42,903 nucleotides of DNA from an uncultured Desulfobulbaceae bacterium (GTDB lineage Bacteria; Desulfobacterota; Desulfobulbia; Desulfobulbales; CALZHT01), in the NCBI GenBank assembly GCA_945787445.1, contig CALZHT010000030.1, positions 1 through 42,903 of the forward strand, read 5' to 3'. Shown piece after piece: positions 34,505-42,878 of the stretch. Both the position numbers and the translations under genes were made by a program. The notes under the pieces were generated by a model. The model saw only the letters and a program-made list of their open reading frames with translations, searched no databases and was not told the DNA's origin. Numbering within the stretch: the stretch's first letter is position 1; every line of letters begins with the position of its first letter.

Positions 34505-35767
34505 CTAGAATTTGTATCCTACGCTAAGAGCAAAGTAATTCTGTTGACTTGTAATCTCTTCATCAGTGACCCAATTTTCAGCATTCCATGCAATCCCATT
34601 CAGACTCCCGGCATTTATATAATTTGCCTGCGTTCCGGAAGTTTTTATTGTTTTATAATCATACTGGAAGGATAAAAACCAATGATTTATAAAGTTGTAA
34701 TATCCCTTTAGCGAGAACAAAAAAGCATCTCCGTCACAATCTCCATCAGCATAGATAGGACCTGGAGTTCGCAGAAGATGCACATCTTTATCTTTTGCTT
34801 TGACAAGGGGTGAATAGCCAATGCTTATTTCAACGGTTGCATTGTTTTTGACCTCCATAACAACGAGTTCAACATATGGGATAGAATACGTAACATCATA
34901 TGTTAATCCTACCTCGCCGTTACCAGTGAAATCATATCCGTCAAGGCCTGAAGGAGACCATTGCCTGATAAGCCTGCTTTCAAAGCTGAAATCGCTTCGA
35001 ATATAGCCGAGTCCGATCAAAGAGATCCATTCGCTATGCTCAGATTTATCACCAAATTTTGAATTAAATGAATTTTTAAATATCTGGTACCGGAGGTTGA
35101 TATCCATCTCCAAAGCGTCAAGATCAGTCTGGCTATTTGAATAAATATCCAGGAGATAATTATCATTGCTATCAACCCAGACATACCATCCTGGACCCTC
35201 GGGTCCAGTGTCATCCCAAAAAGGAACTCCCCAGTCTGAATCTTTCATTTCTCCGGCATCTTTATTGATATTTTTTTTCAAGCCCGCACTTAACGACCAC
35301 CTTTCGGTAGAATATCCGAAATCAAGCGAAGCCATTGTAACATTTAAAGGGAATTCTAACCTGCTAATCGGGAAATAAGGATTTCTGCCCCATGGATCTT
35401 CATTAATTGGTATATTCCCGATTTCATAAGTTGTATCGCCGTCTAATCTGCCTACATCTATTGAAATATCAAACTCAGACTGCGATTTCACGGACGGAGG
35501 CCGATCTGATTTTTCAGGAATATCATTTATATCATTAATACCCTCACCGGCAGCAGGGACTTTTTTTCCGGCCCATTGTTGTGCCTGATCAAAATTCTTT
35601 GCAATATCAAAAGGAGTTTCAAGAATATCTTGCCAACCAGCATAAGCAAATGATGGATTTAAGTTGAAGGCTACAACTGACAAGATGAAAAAAGGTCTAA
35701 TTTCCTTAAAAACTTCTAAAATAATTAATTTAACAAAATTTGTGGGAATAATAATGGGTCGGGGCAT
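34505..35767 (-). CDS. Omptin-family outer-membrane protease
   Basis: The 420-residue protein has a signal segment (about 11-43, ending AYA), a linker rich in charged residues (44-130) and a beta-barrel with alternating aromatic strands ending in ...LSVGYKF, with a C-terminal Phe. Omptin catalytic pairs can be placed: Asp176-Ser-Asp178-Trp (compare DQDW in OmpT) and Asp328-Val-His330 in KDKDVHLLR (compare DEH). DALEMDINLRYQIF and SIPYVELVV match conserved omptin strands. Such proteases cleave surface peptides, often between basic residues. The start at 35767 has an AGG site; the longer frame (35851) lacks a signal-like start. An insertion-rich extracellular part (180-215) is unusual. Confidence 0.72.
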   Translation of the reverse strand: MPRPIIIPTNFVKLIILEVFKEIRPFFILSVVAFNLNPSFAYAGWQDILETPFDIAKNFDQAQQWAGKKVPAAGEGINDINDIPEKSDRPPSVKSQSEFDISIDVGRLDGDTTYEIGNIPINEDPWGRNPYFPISRLEFPLNVTMASLDFGYSTERWSLSAGLKKNINKDAGEMKDSDWGVPFWDDTGPEGPGWYVWVDSNDNYLLDIYSNSQTDLDALEMDINLRYQIFKNSFNSKFGDKSEHSEWISLIGLGYIRSDFSFESRLIRQWSPSGLDGYDFTGNGEVGLTYDVTYSIPYVELVVMEVKNNATVEISIGYSPLVKAKDKDVHLLRTPGPIYADGDCDGDAFLFSLKGYYNFINHWFLSFQYDYKTIKTSGTQANYINAGSLNGIAWNAENWVTDEEITSQQNYFALSVGYKF

Positions 35768-36181
35768 CAATACCTCATTCCTACAGCGGTTCATAATCAT
35801 GGCACTGCTTGGAAACCTTATAAGCCCGCCTGAAGATCTTTGCCGGAACATATTCTATGGCTTCTTGGGAAACGCCAGTCCATATGATTTCTATGAAGTC
35901 GCTGAAAACTATCAGATCGTCATGATCCACGTTCGGACAAGGGTTTGTATACGAAATTAAACTCTCCCTGCTTTTATCATTTTCCTAACCAAAATTATCT
36001 CAAAATGGCTTGTCAAAATCAAGAAAAAGGTAAATGATTTTGTATACTTTTTGGGGCTGCATAAGTGAAAATTTTCAGACAAGTTTTTGCCGTCAAGGGA
36101 TGCAGAAGAAGTTACAGACTATATATGGAAAGGAAATAGCCCTGGTGGGTGCCAGGACTATTTTAAGGATAGCAGAAACTA
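35768..36181. other. Non-coding region upstream of the omptin-like gene
   Basis: Only a hairpin was found, AAATAGCCCTGG/CCAGGACTATTT (36134-36163), sharing its flank with the hairpin at 34334. It probably terminates the 85-residue protein gene on the minus strand. No promoter was recognised with confidence. Confidence 0.4.
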
Positions 36182-36439
36182 TTAAATAACAAGGAGATTC
36201 AGGAAAAAAATAACCACAAAATGTATAACTAAGAGAAATCCACCTATAAGAAAATATCTTTCAAGCAGCTCCCTAAGGCGCTCCCCGACTTTTTCATACT
36301 TTTTTATTTCATAGAAGCTATGTGCTGATGCTGCTCCAAATAAGAATATCATTGCTAGAGGGAATCCTACCGGATAATTAGATATACAATATTCATATAT
36401 TACCATTATTTGCTCTACATAATCTTCAGACAAATCCAT
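36182..36439 (-). CDS. Small two-span membrane protein
   Basis: The 85-residue protein has two membrane segments (about 22-40, PVGFPLAMIFLFGAASAHS, and about 66-84, FLIGGFLLVIHFVVIFFLN) separated by a charged loop (YEIKKYEKVGERLRELLERY). No known family was recognised. An AGGT site lies 7 bases before ATG36439. It stands at the edge of the cassette-like run and, like cassette genes, has no strong promoter nearby; it may be part of that array. A hairpin follows its stop. Confidence 0.6.
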   Translation of the reverse strand: MDLSEDYVEQIMVIYEYCISNYPVGFPLAMIFLFGAASAHSFYEIKKYEKVGERLRELLERYFLIGGFLLVIHFVVIFFLNLLVI

Positions 36440-36639
36440 AAAAATTACCTATGAAACTATAAATAAGCTAACTTATTAATTATGGAGCAGCATTATTTGC
36501 TGAAAAATTGTGTCATTTATTTGTTAAAAAAGCAAGAAGTCGGGGTTAATGAAAACGCAAGGCAAGCTTTGATTAAACCTGAAAAGGGAAAGGCCCAGGT
36601 GAAAACCAAAGCATTTGAATGATAGCAGAAGGTTAAATA

Positions 36640-36729
36640 TTGAACAGCTGGAAGTGAGGGGCGCGTCCAAAACCTTGCCCGACAAGGCCGCAGCGCTTCT
36701 CGCGGTCAAGTGCAGTAGCATGGTTATGT
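36640..36729 (-). other. Degenerate attC-like remnant after the WapI-type gene
   Basis: ACATAAC (minus strand, 36729-36723) matches the R'' box and overlaps the gene's TAA stop. It is followed by GC-rich palindromic sequence (CTTGACCGC...GCGGCCTTG). The matching R' GTTATGT end is not found, so the site appears decayed or truncated. Confidence 0.35.
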
Positions 36730-37191
36730 TCCAGATATTTCATTAGATCCTCTGACTGGATACCTTTGCAATATTGCTTGGCAACTTTTTATTAACTCGG
36801 ACAAATAGCTCTGATCTATCTCAAAATGATATTTATGATCTTGCGATAAATGGTCAGGGGTAATATTGACTTCCATATTTATATGGCCAAGACCTTCAGC
36901 CTTTAGGGAAACCGATAATTCTGGCTCCATACAATCCAAGTTTGCCTCTCCTTTAAGACTTTCATTCATTGCTTGAGTCGAAACCAACCAGCCATGCAAT
37001 TCGGATAAATGAATTATAGGACCACTAACCCAGACGCTCGACCCCTTTGCCTTACAATGGACTGTTGCTCGTAACCAATTACCGTCCCAATAGTCATTCA
37101 AATCAGGAAATTGACGGCCATGTATCCAGATTTGTAACCCAGATACTTGAACGTCAGGCTTTCCCAGCTGTTTAATATGATTTTCATTCAT
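36724..37191 (-). CDS. WapI-family immunity-like protein
   Basis: The 155-residue cytoplasmic protein has the features I associate with WapI-type immunity proteins: GRQFPDLNDYWDGNWL (about 26-41), WVSGPIIHLSELHGWL, CMEPELSVSL and the C-terminal FEIDQSYLSELIKSCQAILQRYPVRG. Relatives neutralise polymorphic contact-dependent toxins; no toxin gene is next to it. The gene begins 11 bases after the attC site, lacks a ribosome site, and its TAA stop lies inside an attC-like R'' box. All of this is typical of an integron gene cassette. Confidence 0.75.
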   Translation of the reverse strand: MNENHIKQLGKPDVQVSGLQIWIHGRQFPDLNDYWDGNWLRATVHCKAKGSSVWVSGPIIHLSELHGWLVSTQAMNESLKGEANLDCMEPELSVSLKAEGLGHINMEVNITPDHLSQDHKYHFEIDQSYLSELIKSCQAILQRYPVRGSNEISGT

Positions 37192-37201
37192 GATTTGAGA
37201 A

Positions 37202-37290
37202 ACATAACAAAAAAAGTAAGGCGCGGGCCAAGAAGCCTGCCGCGAAGCGCCGTAGCGCTACTTCCCGTCGCCTTGACTGAGTGGTTATGC
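37202..37290 (-). other. Integron attC site
   Basis: On the minus strand the outer boxes GCATAAC (37290-37284) and GTTATGT (37208-37202) are inverted. Inner boxes TCAAGGCG and CGCCTTA are also inverted, with one base missing on the right side, the extrahelical-base hallmark of attC. The central GC-rich arm includes GGCGCTTCGCGGC. At 89 bases it is a normal attC size. The gene stop TAA sits in the left box, as in many cassettes. Confidence 0.8.
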
Positions 37291-37674
37291 CAAACGGCAT
37301 ATTTTAAGTTCTTCCCCAGCCTCGATATATTTAAGGTCAAGAGGTTCCTTTTTGTGCATAATCCACCGATCAGTAAGAATAGAGTTTAAATACTGGTTCA
37401 CTATGAGCAGTTCACCACTTACAAGACCAATAATGATATCAAGTTCATCACATTCTATGGATGTATTTGGTCCAGTCATAAATTCCACTGTGCCGTGGTC
37501 ATGCCATGGTGTTCCATCAAAACCGACGAGTGTGTCATTTTCGTCAACGAGATTTAGGAATGACAAAACACAATCTTCACGAATTGTAACATCAATTCGG
37601 TTCTTATCTGGCATATCCGTTTTAAAACCATGCTCTGAGCAAAGTTCAGCTATTTTGTTAAGACGATATTCCAT
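37285..37674 (-). CDS. Hypothetical cassette protein
   Basis: The 129-residue cytoplasmic protein has no recognised family. It is acidic (NLVDENDTLVGFDGTPWHDHGTVEF, SIECDELDIIIGLVSGELLIVNQYL) and ends WIMHKKEPLDLKYIEAGEELKICRLA. Size, composition and a DELDIIxGL-type helix are reminiscent of small immunity or antitoxin-like proteins, but this is only an impression. Its TAA stop is embedded in the attC at 37202-37290, and a GCATAAC box (37687-37693) lies 12 bases before its start, so the gene is bounded by recombination-site boxes on both sides. Confidence 0.7.
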   Translation of the reverse strand: MEYRLNKIAELCSEHGFKTDMPDKNRIDVTIREDCVLSFLNLVDENDTLVGFDGTPWHDHGTVEFMTGPNTSIECDELDIIIGLVSGELLIVNQYLNSILTDRWIMHKKEPLDLKYIEAGEELKICRLA

Positions 37675-38074
37675 AGTTTTTTAAGGGCATAACAAGTTAT
37701 TCTACAAATCTGTATATCAAATATTTTTTTATGATATACAGAAAATCTACCGGGCTCTTTGGCTTACATATACGTCCTTGCAAGTTTTAACTGATGCCAA
37801 ATCTCTTTAATTACCGGGAACCATAACATGCTAAAGGTTCACATTGCCAGTTATAACTACGTCTAAGGAATAAGAGAATATGGAAGGATCATAGCTCATG
37901 ATGGACTGGCACTTTCTGAGAGTATAGTGGCCCAAGGAAAATGAAATGCAGCGATGCTATTTTCCCTTTCCATCCAATATCTGTAAAAAAAGCTTTGCTT
38001 TTTCCTGAATATATATTATTTATCAGCTTCATTTGTTTGTGCAGTACCTGCTTGTAGTCAAAAAATACAAAAAT
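37675..38074. other. Non-coding region before the cold-shock gene
   Basis: GCATAAC (37687-37693) is the right-hand box of an upstream attC whose other half is not obvious. TTTTAACTGATGCCAA near 37784-37799 matches a piece near 34268-34282. No gene was accepted. Confidence 0.35.
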
Positions 38075-38110
38075 AAAAACCGCACAATCCACAAAGGGTA
38101 TGCGGTTTTT
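38075..38110. terminator. Hairpin terminator upstream of the cold-shock gene
   Basis: AAAAACCGCA (38075-38084) pairs with TGCGGTTTTT (38101-38110), followed by TT and G. The loop is 16 bases. It has A and T runs on both sides, so it could act in either direction. Confidence 0.65.
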
Positions 38111-38144
38111 TTGTTTTTAGGGCTTTGTGCAGTCAGACTGCCAA

Positions 38145-38201
38145 CCCGGTCTATCAATGGATAACCGGGCCCTATTATCAAGTGGTTCCCAGAAGGAACC
38201 A
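38145..38201 (+). other. Structured 5-prime leader of the cold-shock gene
   Basis: Two hairpins lie just before the ribosome site: CCCGGT/ACCGGG (38145-38150 with 38164-38169) and TGGTTCC/GGAACCA (38183-38189 with 38195-38201). Structured leaders are usual for cold-shock mRNAs and can act as temperature switches; that role is inferred here. Confidence 0.5.
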
Positions 38202-38222
38202 AGTACAAAGGAGTAGTTAGAA

Positions 38223-38423
38223 GTGAATAAAGGAACAGTAAAATGGTTTAATGAATCCAAAGGTTTCGGTTTTATTGAGCAGGATAGCGGCAATGATGTA
38301 TTTGTTCATTACTCTGCTATCAAGAGCGATGGTTTCAAGACTCTCAATGAGGGAGCACGAGTTCAGTTTGATGTTGTCGACGGTCCCAAAGGCCCGGCTG
38401 CAGACAATGTAACCGTGCTGTAA
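38223..38423 (+). CDS. CspA-family cold-shock protein
   Basis: The 66-residue single cold-shock domain protein binds single-stranded nucleic acid and acts as an RNA chaperone. The RNP-1-like KGFGFIEQ and RNP-2-like DVFVHYSAI motifs are both present, as are the N-terminal [11 protein letters not shown] and the closing VTVL. The start is a GTG (38223) with AAAGGAG nine bases upstream. The gene is flanked by terminators on both sides and is monocistronic, with a structured leader. Confidence 0.96.
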   Translation: MNKGTVKWFNESKGFGFIEQDSGNDVFVHYSAIKSDGFKTLNEGARVQFDVVDGPKGPAADNVTVL

Positions 38424-38449
38424 AAGCGGTCATTAGCTGAGATGATTGT

Positions 38450-38476
38450 GCCCCGCACCTTGCGGGGCTTTTTTTT
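38450..38476 (+). terminator. Terminator of the cold-shock gene
   Basis: GCCCCGCA (38450-38457) and TGCGGGGC (38461-38468) form an 8-bp stem with a 3-base loop, followed by eight Ts. Confidence 0.93.
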
Positions 38477-38831
38477 GCCTGGAATCTATCCTCGGAAAGC
38501 ATCCAGGGAACATAAAATCATAACGGGATCATATAATTCCGTCACGTTTCTTCTTCACCCGCCGTACCTGACTGCGCAAGGGCTTTGTTAAACGCCCTCC
38601 TTTTCTTAGAGTTCTTTGTTGCCGCAGTTTGGCTTTCCTTTTAAAGTCACCATATTTTCCAAATCTGCCGGCCATGTCCTTTATACCATGCTCTGGGCTG
38701 AAACATCATGCCCTGAACCTATTGTATTATTCCGCTGCATAGAATTGATGGAAAAATTGTCACATTTTATTCTTGATTCACTCACAATAAGTATTGGGAG
38801 GCTAAGCATAAAAGTTCGAAATACGCCCAAC

Positions 38832-38943
38832 GGAAGTGCCCTTGGGGTGCAAGGCGTAGTGGTGTCGAGGAAGCGGAGACATACATAAGGTATGTTGAGC
38901 ATTCCGAGAACCCGCTACGCCCCGCAGGAAGTGCCCTTGGGGT
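38832..38943. repeat. Complex interspersed repeat with direct and inverted parts
   Basis: GGAAGTGCCCTTGGGGT occurs twice exactly (38832-38848 and 38927-38943). Between the copies GGCGTAG/CTACGCC (38853-38859 with 38915-38921) and ACATAC/GTATGT (38879-38884 with 38890-38895) are inverted, forming a cruciform. The rest of 38477-38976 holds no supported gene. Confidence 0.65.
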
Positions 38944-38976
38944 ACAACGCAGGAGATCGGACTTTTTGCAACGCCA

Positions 38977-40785
38977 TCATTCTTTTAATTTCATCATGAT
39001 AACACTCCACTTCGGGAGATTGATGAATATCTTCCCAGCATCGTTTGTCCACGGCTCATAATAAGCATTGCCTGCGTCATCCCAACCGCCGTATTGACCA
39101 TCCTGACTGCAAAATATTTGCACCCACTGGCCCATCTGTCCCCCGGTTTCAACACCATAGCAATGATTACCAAAATTGTTGTCGCCCATATTAACGATAA
39201 CCAACACTACATTATTGCCACCAGGCGTCCATCTTTTAAAGGCAAGAATATTATCATGGTAATTTTCATGGGTAATATGAAGCGTTTCGCTTCTGAGGGC
39301 AGGATTATTCCGTCTTACCATGTTGGCATCTTTTACCATGCGCCGCATAGGCATGCCCGTAGGATCATCGGCAAGGGCCCAGTTGATTCGATGATCACCA
39401 TATTGATCAGGAGTATCGTGCCAGTATCCCCAGTGATGGCATTCTTCCCCCATAAACATCATGGGAGTTCCCAAAATAGCCACATTCAAGGCCCAACCTA
39501 CTCTGGCCTTTGCTCGGGCATACCAGTTATCACGCCCGCCAAAGAACTCAACAAAATATCTATGTTGCTCCCAATCGGCTTTATTTATTGTTTCGCCGTT
39601 TTTATCATCACCACAGTCATCATGGGAACCAAGAAGATATTTCACCAGGTTCCATTGCTGGTGATAGCTGCGCCTGTCGCCGAAATATTTCCCGATTATG
39701 TTTTTTAACTTATTCAGTGGATCATGGCCGCTTGCCGCCCTTTGGAATTCATGGTGCGAATCCACAAACCATGTGGCGTTAAATCCGGCATTATTGATAA
39801 TGGAATCATGATCAGGAAGATGTTCAGCAATAAGATATTTATCTGGACAGGATTGTTTGAGCTGATGGGTTAGATATTGCATGAATTGCCAACCGTCATT
39901 GTGCCACCCTCTATTATATTCAATGTATCTGGTTGCATCGAATCTGAGGCCGTCAGCATTATAATCCTCAAAATACATCCTGGCGTTTGCCAGAAAAAAA
40001 TCTTTGACCTGCTGTTTCCAAAAGGCGGGAGACAATCCCCACGGGGTTTCATAATGTGACAGGTAAATTCCTTTTTCAACGGCGGAATCCACGTCAAACT
40101 TCCACATTGGATTGTCTATATTGCTCGCATGATTAAAAACAACGTCAAAAATAACAGCCAGCCCATGCTTATGCGCTTTATTGACAAATCTCTGATAATC
40201 CTCGGGGGCTCCATACGCCGATTCCGGGGCAAAAAAGAAGGAAGGATTATATCCCCAGGATCTGTCTCCCCTGAATTCCTGAATTGGCAGCAACTCAATT
40301 GCATTAAAACCAAGTTCCTTGATATAATTCAGTTTGGTTTCGATATCTTGGATTGTTGCGGTATGATTTCCAACAGCAATTCCGTCATTAAATCCTGCGA
40401 ATGATCCTATATGGAGCTGATAAATTATAAAATCTTCAAAATATGGGGTGGTAAAAGATTGCCAGTCATAGGAAGGATCCAAAATTATCCCCGCGTTTGA
40501 GCCGGGATCTTGCAAATCATGCAGCCCTGAATGCAAGGTGTCTTTTGCCGCCAGATCTATTTTGTAATACTCTTTATTGTCAGGAGAGATAATAAGATAT
40601 TTATATTTTTGGTTGCTTTGCACATTGGTTACCATACCCTGCCAATAGCCATCTTCCGCCTTTGTTAACTTATTTTCGCCCTTTTCCCAGTTATTAAATT
40701 CCCCTATGACATGAACTTCTTTAGCGTTCGGGGACCATACCGTAAACCGACATCCACCATTGACCAACTTTGCTCCGATATCCAT
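38977..40785 (-). CDS. GH13 alpha-glucan enzyme (branching-enzyme/alpha-amylase type)
   Basis: The 602-residue cytoplasmic enzyme has an N-terminal CBM48-like beta domain (1-95, CRFTVWSPNAKEVHVIGEFNNW) and a GH13 barrel: YQLHIGSF, AIELLPIQEF, VIFDVVFNHAS, nucleophile Asp in DGLRFDATRYIE, acid/base Glu in YLIAEHLPD, and LLGSHDD. A small C-terminal beta domain follows. The domain order and WGYNP-type motif resemble 1,4-alpha-glucan branching enzymes (glgB-like) and related hydrolases; without a search I cannot separate branching from hydrolysis. No other glycogen gene is adjacent. ATG40785 has a GAGGA site. The gene ends next to the repeat at 38832-38943. Confidence 0.85.
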   Translation of the reverse strand: MDIGAKLVNGGCRFTVWSPNAKEVHVIGEFNNWEKGENKLTKAEDGYWQGMVTNVQSNQKYKYLIISPDNKEYYKIDLAAKDTLHSGLHDLQDPGSNAGIILDPSYDWQSFTTPYFEDFIIYQLHIGSFAGFNDGIAVGNHTATIQDIETKLNYIKELGFNAIELLPIQEFRGDRSWGYNPSFFFAPESAYGAPEDYQRFVNKAHKHGLAVIFDVVFNHASNIDNPMWKFDVDSAVEKGIYLSHYETPWGLSPAFWKQQVKDFFLANARMYFEDYNADGLRFDATRYIEYNRGWHNDGWQFMQYLTHQLKQSCPDKYLIAEHLPDHDSIINNAGFNATWFVDSHHEFQRAASGHDPLNKLKNIIGKYFGDRRSYHQQWNLVKYLLGSHDDCGDDKNGETINKADWEQHRYFVEFFGGRDNWYARAKARVGWALNVAILGTPMMFMGEECHHWGYWHDTPDQYGDHRINWALADDPTGMPMRRMVKDANMVRRNNPALRSETLHITHENYHDNILAFKRWTPGGNNVVLVIVNMGDNNFGNHCYGVETGGQMGQWVQIFCSQDGQYGGWDDAGNAYYEPWTNDAGKIFINLPKWSVIMMKLKE

Positions 40786-41035
40786 TGTGCTTTCCTCCTG
40801 GTAAAGAGAGAAAAATGAATTATTCCGCGGCCCCGTTTAGATGGGATTTCCACTTCGCTGCAACAAATCAACGGGAGTTTCAATACATAAATGCCATCTT
40901 GTTTTGGTGGATGTTGTCAAGAATATTTTTATAAAGGTACTACTTCGGTGGGGGCTTTAGTCTTTAGCAGCAGGTTTTAACGTTTGATACGGTTGCCGGC
41001 AACAGGAAGGCTAATACGAACACCTCACAAAGCTA

Positions 41036-42025
41036 TCAGTGCAATGGAACAGTACTTACACTGACAAGATAGAGCAAATAGATGATATAACAACTTAAGA
41101 GGAGCATTCCCCCACCGCGCGAAACCGTGGCTTTTTTGCGCATCATAATCCAGAGAAAAAAACTGATAAAAAGCATGACACCATAGTCGATAATCAGTCC
41201 GCTTGTTAAAAAGCCGTCGGAAATAGGAATAGGCCTGACAAGAGAAGAGACTCCCAGGACGCTCATAATATTAAAAATGTTGCTGCCCACAAGGATGCCG
41301 ATACTGATATCCAGTTCTTTACGTAAGGCAGCGATAACTGATGTGGCTAACTCAGGAAACGAGGTTCCCAGGGCTACCATGGTGAGGCCGATGAACTTTT
41401 CATCCACCCCAAGATACTGCATAATCCAGACCGCTGAACCTACTACGAGCTTTGCCCCGCCAACCACACAAACGATGCCGATGACAATAAGAGCAATCTG
41501 CCTGGTTCTGGATGAGATAAAACCGATCTCTGGGAGATCGTTTGTGCAGGCAGCCGATTCATCTTCTGATACTCCTTCCCTTTTTGCCATATAGTAATTG
41601 AAAAAAGTGTACGCAATAATTCCGGCCACCAGGATTATACCCTCCAGCCTTGAAATCCGGTTATCCAAGAAAAGAAAAAAGAGATAAAGGGAGACCGCCA
41701 GCATAATAGGGATATCCCGCTTCACCACCGACTCATGACTGGTTATTGGGTGAAAAAGTGCAGACAGGCCGAGAACAAGGGCAATATTGCAGATGTTGCT
41801 TCCCACCACGTTGCCAACCGCTAGCATGTTTTTTCCTTGGATGGTCGAAACAACATTCACTACCAGCTCGGGAGCCGATGTGCCAAAGGCGACAACAGTT
41901 AGACTGATAACAAGAGGAAGGACCCCCAGACTCCGGGCCAGACAGGCGGCGCCAATCACCAGCCACTCGGCACCATAATACAGCAGTATAAAACCGATTA
42001 TGCAGAGAACAACGTAAAGTACCAT
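41036..42025 (-). CDS. Calcium/sodium antiporter (CaCA family, YrbG-like)
   Basis: The 329-residue inner-membrane protein has about ten helices and the two alpha repeats of the cation/Ca2+ exchanger family: VVAFGTSAPELVVNV...VGNVVGSNICNI and MVALGTSFPELATSV...IGILVGSNIFNI. A hydrophilic loop (about 150-170, MAKREGVSEDESAACTNDLPE) separates the halves. It exports Ca2+ in exchange for Na+ or H+. The open frame extends to a GTG at 42100, adding 25 hydrophilic residues; ATG42025 (MVLYVVLCIIGF) begins directly with the first helix, though its GAGG lies close. It is monocistronic. Confidence 0.9.
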   Translation of the reverse strand: MVLYVVLCIIGFILLYYGAEWLVIGAACLARSLGVLPLVISLTVVAFGTSAPELVVNVVSTIQGKNMLAVGNVVGSNICNIALVLGLSALFHPITSHESVVKRDIPIMLAVSLYLFFLFLDNRISRLEGIILVAGIIAYTFFNYYMAKREGVSEDESAACTNDLPEIGFISSRTRQIALIVIGIVCVVGGAKLVVGSAVWIMQYLGVDEKFIGLTMVALGTSFPELATSVIAALRKELDISIGILVGSNIFNIMSVLGVSSLVRPIPISDGFLTSGLIIDYGVMLFISFFLWIMMRKKATVSRGGGMLLLSCYIIYLLYLVSVSTVPLH

Positions 42026-42371
42026 GCCCTCAGTGCTTCTCTGATCCAGGAACCTGCTGATTATCTCTTTGCAAACTTCCCCCCTTCTGTCGCCATGCAC
42101 ATCATTGGTGAATACAATAAAGTTGCCCTGATGGCCACGTTAGCCGCGGCCCAGGCAATAACTCGACAATATAATACAAAAAAAACAGGAAGATAAATGT
42201 ATTTTTTGATTTTTTGTCTACCAAATCCACTGGAGGCTTGTATTCTGTGTTTAGCATAAAGCCTTCCGCAATCAGACGGCAAATTACTGCATTCCGGAGG
42301 CGGGGGACGCCACTGTGATTAGTTCGCTCGGCCAGGCTCCCGAATCATTTAACGCCTTGATCCATTTCCGG

Positions 42372-42400
42372 TTGACACTGCCACGCAATTTCACTATTCT
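42372..42400 (+). promoter_or_regulatory. Sigma-70 promoter of the AP2-domain gene
   Basis: TTGACA (42372-42377) and TATTCT (42395-42400) are separated by exactly 17 bases. The predicted start is about 40 bases before ATG42447. The rest of 42026-42446 shows no gene. Confidence 0.75.
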
Positions 42401-42446
42401 CCCTTAAAAGGGCAACAGGGCCGGATTTCAAAGAGAGGAGCTTTCG

Positions 42447-42878
42447 ATGGGTAACACAAAAATATCGCAGAAAAAACACAAAGACATCTCCAGAATTGAC
42501 CAGGAATCGAAACATACGCATGGCTGGTATGTGCGCGTCCGTCACAACCAGAAAACCACCTCGAAGTTTTTCTCAGACAGGAAAAACGGCGGGCAGAAGT
42601 CCGCTCTACGGGCCGCCATAGCTTGGAGGAATGCAACCGAAAAAAAACTCGGCAAGGTGCGCACGGACAAAAAGATACGAACCGTGAGCAACACCAATAC
42701 AGGCGTCGTCGGAGTCCGGTTAAATGAAAAGTACAATAGATACGAAGTCAGCTATGTCAACCCTACCGGAAAACCGAATAGGACATCTGTTTCCATCAGA
42801 AAACATGGCAAGGGGAAAGCCTTTAAGATTGCCTGTGATATCAGAAAAAAGAAAGAAAAGGAACGCCTCAGCGCCTGA
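42447..42878 (+). CDS. Bacterial AP2/ERF-like DNA-binding protein
   Basis: The 143-residue, very basic protein has an AP2-like domain at about 25-70 (HGWYVRVRHNQKTTSKFFSDRK...GGQKSALRAAIAWRNATEKKLG), with three beta strands then a helix. A second, weaker repeat lies at about 85-140 (TGVVGVRLNEKYNRYEVSYVNPTGKP...KAFKIACDIRKKK). Bacterial AP2 domains occur in homing endonucleases, integrases and stand-alone proteins; no nuclease motif is visible here. GAGGAG lies six bases before ATG42447. The gene is complete, with 25 bases of window left. Its targets are unknown. Confidence 0.78.
   Translation: MGNTKISQKKHKDISRIDQESKHTHGWYVRVRHNQKTTSKFFSDRKNGGQKSALRAAIAWRNATEKKLGKVRTDKKIRTVSNTNTGVVGVRLNEKYNRYEVSYVNPTGKPNRTSVSIRKHGKGKAFKIACDIRKKKEKERLSA

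Noticed and set aside
35664-35960. 98-codon plus-strand frame antisense to the omptin-like gene start
   Set aside because: Mostly the shadow of the signal-peptide region; no ribosome site or recognisable domain.
37889-38092. 67-codon minus-strand frame before the cold-shock gene
   Set aside because: It begins inside a terminator hairpin and its first residues translate that hairpin.
38616-38902. Overlapping frames on both strands between the cold-shock and GH13 genes
   Set aside because: Both run into the interspersed repeat, lack ribosome sites and show no domain.
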